Below, in pieces: positions 34,113 through 46,500 of a stretch of DNA of 64,000 nucleotides. The stretch spans positions 895,646 to 959,645 of the forward strand of contig NW_019091451.1 in assembly GCF_001949145.1 (NCBI RefSeq), written 5' to 3'. The stretch comes from Acanthaster planci. Lineage: Eukaryota > Echinodermata > Asteroidea > Valvatida > Acanthasteridae. Within the stretch, counting starts at the first letter, position 1, and every line of letters starts with the position of its first letter. The notes beneath the pieces are model-generated. The model did not search any database. It had not been told where the DNA came from and saw only the letters and a program-made list of their open reading frames with translations. The position numbers were made by a program, and so were the translations under genes.

Positions 34113-34429
34113 CTAACAGTTCTAAAATAAAATGGCCACTAGTATCTATAGCAACTACTTGACTGAAAGTCTCCATAAACAATTTTCATACCAAATTACT
34201 CCTTAGGTCTATGCATTTTTTAACTACGTTCCGACAAAATCAGATCAAATCTACTACTTCACAGTGCCAACAGTCAGTCCTTTGCCTTACAGAATACCAA
34301 CATGCAACTGAAGAGCAAACAGATGCCTTATGAATTCTTTCTTTCTTTTTTAACTGTAAAAAAAGGTTCTTGAAAGAGGCAGCAAAGGTCACGTTTAGTT
34401 AGGGGGGGGGTCGGTGACATCATTCATAC

Positions 34430-34529
34430 GGTGTCCAATCGCTGCCTTCTGATTCCTCTGCCGACGGATCCGGCTCAATGCACATCGTCTGGATGCCCTC
34501 TTTGACTTGCGGAGTGCCCTGGTCCTTAC
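34430..34529 (-). CDS. Exon of gene 4 with acidic end and an alternative stop
   Basis: Minus strand, acceptor CCTTTCTGCAG, phase 1 in. The frame reads KDQGTPQVKEGIQTMCIEPD then PSAEESEGSDWTP. Two endings are possible. With donor ACC|GTATGA (edge 34430) it leaves in phase 2 and fits the next exon exactly. Without splicing it reads two more residues to a TGA at 34420-34422, giving a shorter protein ending DWTPYE. Both could be used as alternative 3' ends. Confidence 0.5.
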
Positions 34530-37500
34530 CTGCAGAAAGGATATGGGCGGGGGGAGGAACAAGAGGGGGAAAAAAGGGAGGGAAAGGTTGATCACATCAG
34601 GTTACCATGGAGACAAGATCTCACACAAGGCTTACAGTGCTCCAAGCAATCAGGATTTCTCTAATGAGGATGAGCGCTGTACTCAAGTGGGTTTTTGACA
34701 TTTTTACACTAAATGCCAGGCACTCATTAAATAGCATTTTTAGAGGCGTACGCAGCATAGTGGCAGATCCCGACTCGTTAAAAGACAGGAATTCAAACAG
34801 GTTGAGGGTGCCATGACACTGTGTGCTCCACTGCATGTATTTCAATAATTCCAGATCCAACCTTGCAGCAAATGTAAGTATTGTAACTATACATCTATGC
34901 ATCTGTATGTATTTAACATCTCTCCAAATAGATGAATGCAGAAAGCAAGCGCAGGCTTTCCTACGGAACGTTACGCTTGAATGACTGCACAAGTGCCCAT
35001 GAAACACTGATCAACAATGATGGAGGAAACAACCAGCCACAAACGTACACGTGTGTACATGTACTGGGTGACAGTCAAGCAACTTCTAGAACTTTTTTCC
35101 AGCAACATGTGCTCAAAAAGCAAATGAAGGCGGCAAAACTCCTTTGCTGCATCCGCAAAGGCATGCACTCATTACAGATGGTGGTACTTACATGTACCTA
35201 CGACTACATGAAAGTGCAAGGAAAAACACTCAGCAACAAGAACTAAAGCCGCCATCTTTGTCTAGTACCATGACCTCTCCCATGATTAACACACTGCCAA
35301 TGGGCAGAATATTCTAGGGAGCATTCTATCCCCTGAACCTCAACTTTTCTTCTTCTAACGTGTAACATGATGGCAAACACAAAACCAAGACATTTACACT
35401 TTATTTTGTGCCCAAAAAATGAATAAAAATTAAAAAAATTAAAATTCACACCTCAAAGAAGTTTCAATCTTAAAAAATGTAACGCACCTCTCATGGGAAC
35501 AGTCAAAGTACATGTGTATCTGATGTTGGGGAATAGCAATATATTTTGTAACCTCAAACAAAGCATTTCTGGCCCATCTTGCACTGAAGCAGTGCTGCAC
35601 TGCGTGCCCCTCGACGACGCGCCTACATTCTGGTCAGCTGCACTTTCAATTATTCAAGCCCTCGGCAACGGCACGGTCTCTCTGGAGATGTATAGGGTGC
35701 TTCCATTAATCTTCGATGACCCCCCCCATCTCTTTCTCCCTGCAAGACCCTTTTGCACATGTGCGTGTCATCATCAGGATCGCCGGCACTCTAAAAGCTT
35801 GGATAAGATCGTCAGTTTTTGACGCTATCTTCTGTTTGCTTGTCAAGTGGACCGTACGCGTATTTCCTTGTTAAGTGGATGCTGAATGCATGCTTGTATA
35901 ACAGGAGACAATCTGAAAAATAACACACCCCCTTTGCTTGCCCTGAATCTTGATAGCGTTCCATCAATTTTGTAACTTCTTCCCTCTGCCCCATCTCTCA
36001 ATGGCATGTGCTGTCTAAATCTGATAGCCATTTATCTGAGTTTTACTGAAGTCAAATACTGCAATTCATCAATTAGGTCTCCTAAGGATACTGCGTGACT
36101 GAACGTGTGGCTCAGAAGTACACACCCACAATAGATAAAGGTTCAGAGAGCAAGTGTAGACTTATCAAGAGTACAATTCTGAAATATTTTCGTGGACGTA
36201 AAGACTTCTGTCGGTACGCCATATTGTTACTATTTTGGGGGCTGCCACTTCATGCAAAAGACATCAAATCATACGGAAATTCTGAGATGACTAAAATACG
36301 TACATCTACATACAGTGCGTTTAGACTGATCATTCTCACAGCTGAGTTGAGGTTTGAAGTTACAGATATGCATGTGCCAACGATTTTAAGTAAAATCATG
36401 GACTTGCCGACTGCGATCCCTCAGAGTGATCTTGCCCTCAAAATCAAATATCCAACTCCCAAACTGGTGAAAGAGATGGCGAGAAAGGCAGAAGGGAAAG
36501 ATAAGGGGGGGGGAATTGGCAAGAGTTTCTTTTAAAGCTATCCTGCCTTGGCTGCCGCTTAAGTGCCAAATTAATCTCGAGGCAACTGTGCAAGCGACAG
36601 ATGTTTGCGGGAGAAAAACAAGTGAATCCCGGGGAATCCAAGGCAATCCGGTCAACTTGATTTTCTTCTCCTCGACAGAAAGTGAAGATCCCCCGAGCTA
36701 TGCGAATTTGCCCGAGATAAACACTGAGCAAGCATTGTGTGTGTGGGTACACGTTTCCTTTCTCTCTTTTTTCTTGATTTTTTTTCTCCCCTTCCTCCCC
36801 CCATTGGATTCCCAATTCAGGTCAGGTGCCTGGACAACGGTTGCCGGCTAGCTGGCTCATTTTATCCGTTAATAATTGAGATATCGGAGGGGTGGGTATG
36901 CCCAATGTCCAGAGGTCATGCCAAACAACGTACAAGACAGGGGAAAAAAGTCCTGGTCATCGCGGGCAGAATACCAAACTTGTTGTCGGGAAGGATTTGC
37001 AACAATCAACAGGATTCTCTGCATTCAGAAAATCATACGTACAGCCTCTATCCTGGAGGGAACTGCAATTGGCTCAATCTGGATATGCAATCCCTTAAAT
37101 CATTTATGGCGTTGCACTGCAGCACTGCCACATGCTTCGAGCGGAGACGGACTTGTTTAATTGTTTTTGTAAATTGATCCAACGGCAATTACAGATGAGT
37201 TTCCTGTTCCAGACTGCACTTTGTAAATTCTTTATCAGTCAATGCCTAAAATAAGGGAACCCAAGCAGATTGGTTTCAATTTTCTAAAGGTGGCATCAAG
37301 TGATGAAAAAAAACGTAAAAACTGCAAAGACTGTAGACCACCGAGTATCTCTCATCTGAGATCCCCCGATATCAGCATTAAAGGTGCCTCACATACGAAA
37401 GCAGTGTTTACTCTCAGCGATCAAAATAGCATATGAACCTGTATGCCCTTTTGAATTCTATTGAAAAAAACAACACTTCAAGAGGTGCAATGAGAAGTCA

Positions 37501-40500
37501 GAGTATGCAGGTTGGAAAAAACTTTCTCTAAATTGATTAAAGTGTGGCAAATAATTTAAAGTGCTATAGGCGTAGACATTAAATTCCAAGAAGTCTTGAA
37601 ACGACAAAGCACCTCTTATATTCTTGGAATTAGTCCAAACACCAGCCATTCCCTTTGGAAATTTTTTCCCAACACTTTCACTTTTTATGCAATATGTAAG
37701 CACTGTGCATGTGATAAATGTACGATACATGGACATTCTACCTGTTTTGACAATGGACTCGACCAACCACCAATAAACTGTTCTTTAAACCAGCAAGATA
37801 AAAAAACCCACAAAACTACATGTATATATACAAGCCAGGTTACGATTTTCCAACATCAACTACAAAAGACACTCACCAACGTACATGTATAAACGGTAAA
37901 ATAAATCACTAACAGCTCTGACAACAAATTGAGAAAATCCAGAAAGCAAATACCCCATCTATAGAAAAAACCTTCAATGTCAACAACAAAAGTCATCCGA
38001 GAACGAAAAATCTCTACGTGTTTCTTCTGAGCACGCTGAACTTTTACGGTATTTCTGACGCTGTTGAGCGTTTTACCGCATGCATCACTCTTGGTTGTGA
38101 GTTCACTGGCCTTTTTTTTTTCTTCCTTTGCCGACGGCACAGAAAGAAGTAATCAGGTTTCAGAGAAGCTGACAAGTTCCAAGGCTGCGGGGCAGCAATT
38201 GGTGTAGCAAAACAACACCAGACTGACGATCCTGATGAGTCTGATCAATGTGGCTGGCATGGATGGTGTTTTGGACTTCCCCGGTCACTTTGCCAAATGC
38301 TTGTAGCAACTACATGTGCATGAACATACAATATTTTTTCCAGCAAAGTGTCAGTGCCTGATTTTTTGCAAGACTGATACAAACTTATAGCATAGTTTCC
38401 TTTTTTGGGGGTCAGCCCATGGGCCTGTTCACTGCAAACGCAAATGCAAAGCAAATTTGACACCACGAAATACAATCCTTGCACAATCTGCCGCAGCTGA
38501 AACGCATGAACTCGGGCACAGGCATGGTACTGATCCTTCCAGCAATGTTGCAAAGTCGCATTTGTGGTTAACTCTTGTGCCCAGTATGAACCGACCTGAA
38601 TCTGTTTCGCGTCTTTCTTTCCATCAGTCCTTTTATTGGATTTTTTTACCCCCCCCTAAGCTGATTTGGGAATTCTAGAGATCAATGAAGTAAATTAGGA
38701 CAGGATTGAAGACGAAAATAAATGCCAACATTGGCTGTCAAGACACCGATCCTTTTGTAAAATTAGAGACCAGTCGCCTGATCATTTGCTGAAAAAAAAA
38801 AGAAAAGAAAAAAAAAATGCTTTACATTTTGTCACAGAGCTTGTTTTGTTGTGTTTCACTCTGATTTTTTTTGGGGGGGTGGAAGAACCAGATGGCACCT
38901 GATCAGAGCAATGACCGACTGGACAGACTGTGTGAGCACGAAGCTGAGAGGCATCTTTGCATAAGCACATTGGAACGGTGGGGTGAATGATGAAAGCATA
39001 ATGCCATGTGACCACATGATTTGCCGGCGAGTACATGAACGGTACACGTTGCTCTAATCGACCCAAGCTGCCTAGTCTACTGACAACGAATAGAGAACAA
39101 CAATCAAAAACACTGCATCAAATTTGAAGGCTCAGGAAAAAACACAGACAAATAACGAACACGAAACAAATATCTCCAGCCTGCATCAACATTTTGTTAA
39201 TTATTACAGCATTAGCCACACGTTAAACACTGCATCTTAACTAGTGCATCAGCCCCAAAAACACATGCCTCCACACAACAGCAAATCCAAATTCCTGCTT
39301 AACTTTCATTCATGCAGAAGTCTTCCCATGTCAGAGCCCACCGTAACATTACAAAGCAGCAAATGCAGCACACAGGTCGGCTGAGGATGGAAACTGCATT
39401 GGACAATCTGTATTTGAACTGCAACACTTCAACAGCGAAGGTTCAAGCGCCTTGGATCCAACTGGCTATGCATGGTATCGGTAATATTCGTGATGGTACA
39501 GTCACCAGTTCCCTATTCAGCCATTTTTACTGTTCAACCAACTAGGCGTCACGATGGGTGGTGAAATACGTAGGGACCTGGCGACTATACAGTCACGGAT
39601 GCTATACTAATAAATTAAACCTGCTCTAGCTTGATCAAAATTTCTTAGCAAATGCCTTCTTTTTTTCAGGTTGAGTCGCTTCACACCAACCTCAATGCAT
39701 TTGACAACTGACTGAACTGACGACAAGCAACGGAACAAAAAAGCAGAGGAAAGCCGGCCAATTCCTTGGACAGGATGCGGTGGAAAAGGTGACCATAGGA
39801 ATGACTGTGAAGCTGACCAGATGAAAGAGCCAGGTCAGCAAGGCTGAATGAAACAACCGTGCGAAGGAAGCGTGTGACACGCCCTATCAACCCCAGCCAA
39901 GGCACAAGGGCAATTGGAAGTGTCCCTACCCCCCGTCCCTCTTCTTTGCATTTTATGCCAAATATCCACACAGGCGTTTTCGTGTTCAATGTTTCAATGT
40001 GCCTTGAAAGGATGGCAAAAATGCTTTGTGTTTTTTTCTCCCTCAGTTGTACAAGCAGCCAGGGACTCTGACCGACATGCTTTCTCGTATTGGGCACTCT
40101 GACCCATAAATCTGGCAGTGTGGCGTCTGCCTTTTGATGATAACCATCATTTTTCCTGTTGAATAGTCAGCCTCCCATGGCCAAATTCATCACATAATGT
40201 TTGCAAAGCCACTCATTCCTGTGGTGTTATCGTGACCATTCATCAACAGTATGTGTAATCGCTGTCTGTATTCACAAATCTGGTCGGTTTCTGACATCCA
40301 TTTGACTGGGTTTTTGTGCAATAATACCCACTGACCCTCCAAGCAAACTACAAAATGCCAGTCAGGCTACTTTTCAGGAGGTCACTGAGTAAACAAGAGC
40401 CAACAATCACTGATTAAAAAGGACGCACGTACCTTTCAACTGTCAACATTTACACTTAACAACCTTTGCACGGATTTGATAGAGCGTGTCCACACTAACA

Positions 40501-40970
40501 ATTGCAATTTGACAACACGTGCACACCTACCTGGATCTAAAAAGTCAAAGACAGAAATCGAAGAGGGCTGAGACGCTATCCCGGGAAACTCCGACACACA
40601 AACACAAACAGGAAAAAAAACAAAAAAAAAACAAGAGCTACAACAATGGGAAAAAGATTCTGCAACGGGACTTTGTGAATACTAAACACATTCAGGAGAG
40701 GGAAAAAATATTTAACTTGAAGTTAACTTGTAAAATCTGTTATGTCATGAGTGTTCAAAGTGAAACAGTACGTAAGTGTGTCACAGTGTCTGTGCAAGTG
40801 GAAAGAAAAGAAACCAACACCACAAACATGACAAACAGCAGTGATGACTTATTTCTATAGAAGGAGATGGGGTTACAGTAGATGGGACCTGGAAGGGGGG
40901 AGGGTCAACTGCATACGTGAAACATGCACGTGGTACATGCATACAGAGAGGTGGAGCGATGAAGCGGTAG

Positions 40971-41111
40971 GCACTGCCGATATCGTATTTTGGCCGATAG
41001 TGATAAATCATATTTTTTGTATCGATATTTTTGATACATGTATATCGATATTACCAAATAACTAACATCGGTGATACTGATATCAAACCCATATCGATAT
41101 ATCGGCGGTGC
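40971..41111. mobile_element. Small ATCGAT-rich element with imperfect inverted ends
   Basis: The left end GCACTGCCGATATCG and the right end read backwards, GCACCGCCGATATATCG, are near-identical inverted repeats. Between them are several ATCGATAT, TATCGATA and CCGATA words. It is about 141 bp and non-coding, so a very small MITE or palindromic element is likely. No target-site duplication is clear. Confidence 0.5.
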
Positions 41112-41526
41112 TTATGAAGGGGTCAGTGTTGGTTTACTCTACATGGAAAAGGGAGAAATCATTTGAACAAAATAATGTTGAGGAGGGGTTATAAACAAAG
41201 GGCCGTTCCAATTTTGGACGTTACACCCTGCTGTTGAATTATAAAAGTAGGAGAATGACATCAGCTCTACAGGAACTTGACCTTAGTGAAAGTACCGGTC
41301 AATTCCGTAATACACAGCCCTAGCAAACAGCAAGTGGGCCTGTTTTCCTCGTGGTGCCCGCAAGCTTCTTCGAAGCCCAGAGCATGACAATATGGCCAGA
41401 GAAGTCTGCAAGGACCTAGAGGCCAGAAACAAGCTCAACATCATCCATAAAAGAGCCTGCATTCCTCTCTCCTCCACCAAGAACACACAACAGCTTGGCA
41501 TTCCCCAGCCCTTAACCCTAAAAGAG

Positions 41527-41585
41527 CGGGGAGGCAGAAGGGGAGGCAGAAGGGGAGGCAGAAGGGGAGGCAGAAGGGGAGGGAG
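41527..41585 (+). repeat. Minisatellite, 12-bp unit, about 4.5 copies
   Basis: The unit GGCAGAAGGGGA is repeated without change four times, then decays to GGGAGAGG. It is a multiple of three, so it makes a GRRG-type run in one frame. I do not take that as coding. Confidence 0.9.
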
Positions 41586-43448
41586 AGGCTGAATCTCCCT
41601 TGACATTTTCCCTGATGTTGCCACAATGCATTTTCTTCCCCCCCCCCGGCACCGAGCCTTCAGGCATTTTTCCATTAATGCCTTGCAATTACACCTACCG
41701 GTACTTCGACGCCAATTTTGTGAAGATCAGAGATGCCATTCTCACAAAATGCCAATATTTCCCAGGTCAGCCTAAAATGTACACTTTTTTGCCACTGACA
41801 TGCTCCATGCATACGGGCAGACAGAACCCGACGCCATGAACTTCAATTAGCCATAACGTAACCATATACCGTATGTACGTCAAATGGAATTGAAACTTAA
41901 ACAGATGTATTTATAATGACTGTTTCCACAAACATGCCAAGCTCTAAAAGGATTAGGCATTGGACGGTCGAGTTCTTAGGGAGGCAGAATCTGCCTCTCC
42001 CCGGCTGTGAGATGGTCCCATTAAAAGCCCAGGTCTTTTAGGGTTACATGCGTACAGCCCCTTTTCTTCGTGAGCCCTGTCTCGCTGTGCGTGTGTACAC
42101 TGCGCTCAAGTTGTGTCCCACTCTAATATTGACCATTCGTGCAGTTGACACTCTCTCCGCTCAACTGCCACCCGAAATACACCTCATTTGTCTGGGTGAG
42201 CGGTGGTGTTTTCTTTGCAACAAGCGCATCCGTTAGAAACAAGCAAACAAAATTTCTGAGGGCAGGTTTTCCGAGCACCACGGCAAAGATTAAAGGAAAT
42301 TTACACAATCTATACAGGTGCTGATAAAATCGGGGGCACTGAAAGGTGCCATTAATTTCATTGCCTGGAATGTGGAAGAATACGTAAAACTTGTGTACAC
42401 ATGTGTATTAGAACTTTCAAAACAAAAATTTTGTTCACCCTGACACCCTGAAAAAAAAAAATCAACTCCTATGCAGGTGAAGGATATCATTTATTTTGCA
42501 ACTTTCCCATGTTTGTGTTGGTCTTTTGCTTACTTTGGAGTGCATGTACATGTGGTACCTTAAAAACAATTCACTTAATCACACGCAGATCTAGTAACAA
42601 GTGGTCACTAGTAGCAACGATATTTTTTTTTACGGAAAAAACAAGTCACAACTTATTTGAAATATTTGCCAAAATGATTCAATAAGAAGCTTTGGGTCAG
42701 CAATCACGATGCAAATTGAGCACATTACCAAAAGCGTGTACTGTCGTTCCATGTACTGCACCATACATGCATGTACATGAACCAGTTCTAACCCTTTAAC
42801 TTTTTTCCATTCCCCTCGATCAAATGAACCAAATTGTTGATCTGACTGTGATATCCTCTCCCCCATCCAACCCATCCAATCCATGCAATCCATGCAACGA
42901 TTTCCTAGAAGATTATTTCCCTGCCTAATGCCAGTGCCGGTAGGTACTTTTTGGAGATGGGCACAGAAATCAGAGGACTGCTATCTGTGCTTGGAAATGA
43001 CAAGTACAGTACAGTCTTGACAGGGCCCATGTGGAAATGGTCTAACAGACCACATCCATTCACATTCAGCAAGAGACGGGGGGTAGGTAAAAAAAGGACA
43101 TTCATTCGCTCGTTCACATGGAAAGTTCTCTCTTCTGTAGAAATGAATATGGACAGCAAATCTGTATCTTAAACAGGTACATGTACATGCACAACGTGTA
43201 ACAATTCTGACGATACTGTGGTGCGAAGCATTTCTTAGACTTAGACTACGACACCGTGCAGAGTTTCTGAACAGTGGGCAAGCCTTGAAGGCTTTGATCA
43301 AATGGCAGAAAGTACAAGAAAACTGCAGAGCTAGCACTCATCGTTGAATTAACATGATAATGACGACCATGCATGGCACTCATAGTGACCATACCGGTTC
43401 CATTTGGTAAAGAATTCAATTGCTAAGGACACGCCTGCCTATACCAAT

Positions 43449-43520
43449 GTGGTCCAATCATCAGGAAGCCTTGTGGTCATGTGGTATTACCACACCCTCT
43501 GATTGGCATCCGCTATAAAA
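43449..43520 (+). promoter_or_regulatory. CCAAT and TATA cluster
   Basis: CCAAT near 43446-43458 (twice, CCAATGTGGTCCAAT), GATTGGC (reverse CCAAT) at 43501-43507 and CTATAAAAAG at 43513-43522 are spaced like a core promoter. No convincing exon follows downstream, so it could be a chance cluster. Confidence 0.25.
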
Positions 43521-46500
43521 AGCGTACATGTACAGGTCCTACACTCATGTACATGTACCATGAGTCAATCCGGTTCGTAAGTGTGACATCACTTCAGTTT
43601 AAACCACGCCTACTGCACATGTGTACTGCACATAGGGTTACGTGCATTGATCGCCGTTTACATGGAACCATGGAACGGGAAGTTAACGTGCAACTTTAGC
43701 CATTGTCCAATGAAAGCCTGCAAATCGTGGCGTGTCTGCCTTTGTGACAAAGTCACTTACGAACTGGATAGATTATCGACCTAGCAACCAGAATTAGAGG
43801 TGACTGCAGTGGCACACTCTCTCTATATACTTCAAATATAGAAACTGCTTGTTGCTAGCTAGGTGGAAAAAATTAAGCTACACAGGCAGACTATGAAAAT
43901 TAATTGTTACTGAGGGTTACAAAACAAAAAACACAAACAAACCTTCTTTTTGCAGGTGGCCATCTTAGTGAAAAAGAGTTACTCTACGTGAATGACTGTG
44001 AGGAGCTAGCCACCTACACATACCGTACACATTCATGTATGAGGTGGATATGTGGGATCCATGCTTCCTTGTGTATGTACATGTATCTCAAGAGAGCCTG
44101 TATTACGTTGAGGAAAACAGAGTTACTGTACGCAGGTCTGACGACTATTGAGGAAAAAAAGAGTGAGATTTCAATGCATATTGCACGTAATACGCATGCA
44201 TGTAATCTTCAGCCTCGGGCCATCTGGAGATGCCATATCTTGTGCAAACACCACTCGTATTTTAAACCGTAACATTTCTCCCTCTTTTTCCACATGACTG
44301 TCCCTTGAAAAAAAAAAAGGATTTTTTTTTTAGCCTTGATGAGTGCTCAGCGCGATGCATGCGCCACAAATACATGTAGCTGGATTTCCCCACGGTGTTC
44401 ACTGTCCATGCCAGGGGCATTTCTCTCAGGATCATGGATCAGGCGCTTTCATGGTGTTTTTTTTTTTTTGGGTCCATTCCAGGTTCATACCTTCTGACGT
44501 TGAAAAGCAATAACAGTGCATTCATCAACCTGAAATACCGGACAGTCTCACCTAGAAAACTGGGGCAAGTAGGAGTGTACGAATATATGAGAACTCTCAA
44601 AATGCGTGGGATACTCTGCATTTTAACATGTTTAAGAAGACTCCATCTCACACACTTGAATGTCTGACACTTTTGTTCATACGGATACATATATTTGTCT
44701 CAAAGTAGCACATTATGGTGAACCTGCCTTGATCTCCCGAGTGTGTTTGACATCTGAACCTTATGGGGGGGATGTAAATGTCCTCAGGCAGGACCCTTTA
44801 CAGTGATGCTATTAAGGTGCATTATCAGGAGTGTGTTCCACTTCTGTTTGTCAGTGTGCGCCGCTGTGGGGTTTTCTTCCCAGCACTTAATGCACAGTAC
44901 AAAAAATCGAAGATCATTTTAATATGAGCCCGTGTTTTTGAGCCCATCTTTGCAATCTGTTGGAGGCATGCACATTTCAGTAGCCAAAACACATGAAGGC
45001 ATTTACATCGACTGAGAACCAAGAGTTTCTGGTCAAATGTCTTGCGCAGGTACTTTGCACAGGTGCCTGAGAGCGATCATTCCATATAAAAAATAATACT
45101 TTATAACCTCTGAATGGTTTGAACACTTGGTGATCACACAAAATCAACACGTGACGGTGGGCTCTTACAAACCGATCTCATGGCCTTAGTTTGGCCAGAA
45201 CACAGACAAATGTCTCTCAGAAGCAACATGCAGACTGACGGGAGTACACTCACACGTAGTGCCTTAGAGTGGACAGAGACTGCGAGGAAGCTGGAAAGAC
45301 AGGGAGCCTCAAAATATCCGACACATCTTTAAATGTCATAAGGGAAGAGGGGGGAGAAGAGAACTGCAAAAGCGATCCAAATTTAGAGCTGGAAATCAAT
45401 GCCTCCAGCCCTACATTTTCCTGTAAATGTCAAGTAACAATGGACTCTGAGTGAGTAATTAGCGCTTGTCAGGCTTGTCACTCGCACAGCCTTTGCTGTG
45501 CCTCCCCCCCCCAATGTTCTGGAGGTTGTATCAGCATGGGGGATGTCTTCCCCCTGTATTTCCCTCGTGGTATCGACCGACAGTTAATGCTGCAGCCAAT
45601 AAAAGCCACTAGTCTTGACAGAAGTGGCTGGGGAGCCACCGGCACGCTCCGACTGCAAGTCTGCATTGGTTTGGACACCGATGGCTCCGTCAAACTCCAT
45701 AATTGCTGATTTGATGGGCAGCGTGTAATTGCGAGTGGCTTACAATTCTTGCCTAGAAGAAAATAAACATGAAGCTTCATGTTTCTAGAGGTATACATTT
45801 CTTGTGCAACTACATTTATCTGTTTAAGAGAACTTCTGCACTGTGATTTTTTGTTTGACGAGAGGACAACAGAGCACTTTGGTGGAAACAAAGTTTAAAA
45901 GAGGAAAGTCTATTATCTATACATGTGCATTGACAGAAATATGATATATGTACACAAATACACATACGATGTACATACATATGCAAATCCTTGTAGCTCT
46001 TAAGTGTGACATATATTCCTGCTGAGAGCGAACAGTCTGGGCTTATTTCTCTGCTGCTGCCCTTAATAAACCTGCTACATGTACCAGGGCAATCAAGCAA
46101 ATCTCAGATAATCCAGTATAACGGGAATGGTGCAAAGCTGCGCACAATTAGGCAGAGGGAAAACCCATTAACCGCGATCCTGTAACAGCGGTAGAACGCA
46201 GCCAACAGGAGGTGAGGCGATGAATTATGAGACAGGCAACGATGCAATGCGGTGGAGACAGGAGAGGATAGAATAAGGGCTCAGCATCCATGAGGACATC
46301 TTGAGTATTGAATGGAGGATATTTTTTGGGTTCTCCGCTTGAAGAAAGAAAGTCGACCGCAGTAGCATTGGAAATGAATATAAAACCTGATAGTTCGCAA
46401 GGCCAACAACCACACAGAAAGAGTCTCTGCATGAACTCCACATGTTGCTCTACCGGTAGATGCAAGGCAAGGTCCAAAGTTGGGGACACCCCAATATGTG

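Noticed and set aside
41392-41592. 66-codon ORF ending in a GRRG repeat
   Set aside because: The repeat is a 12-bp minisatellite, and the rest has no splice sites or family resemblance.
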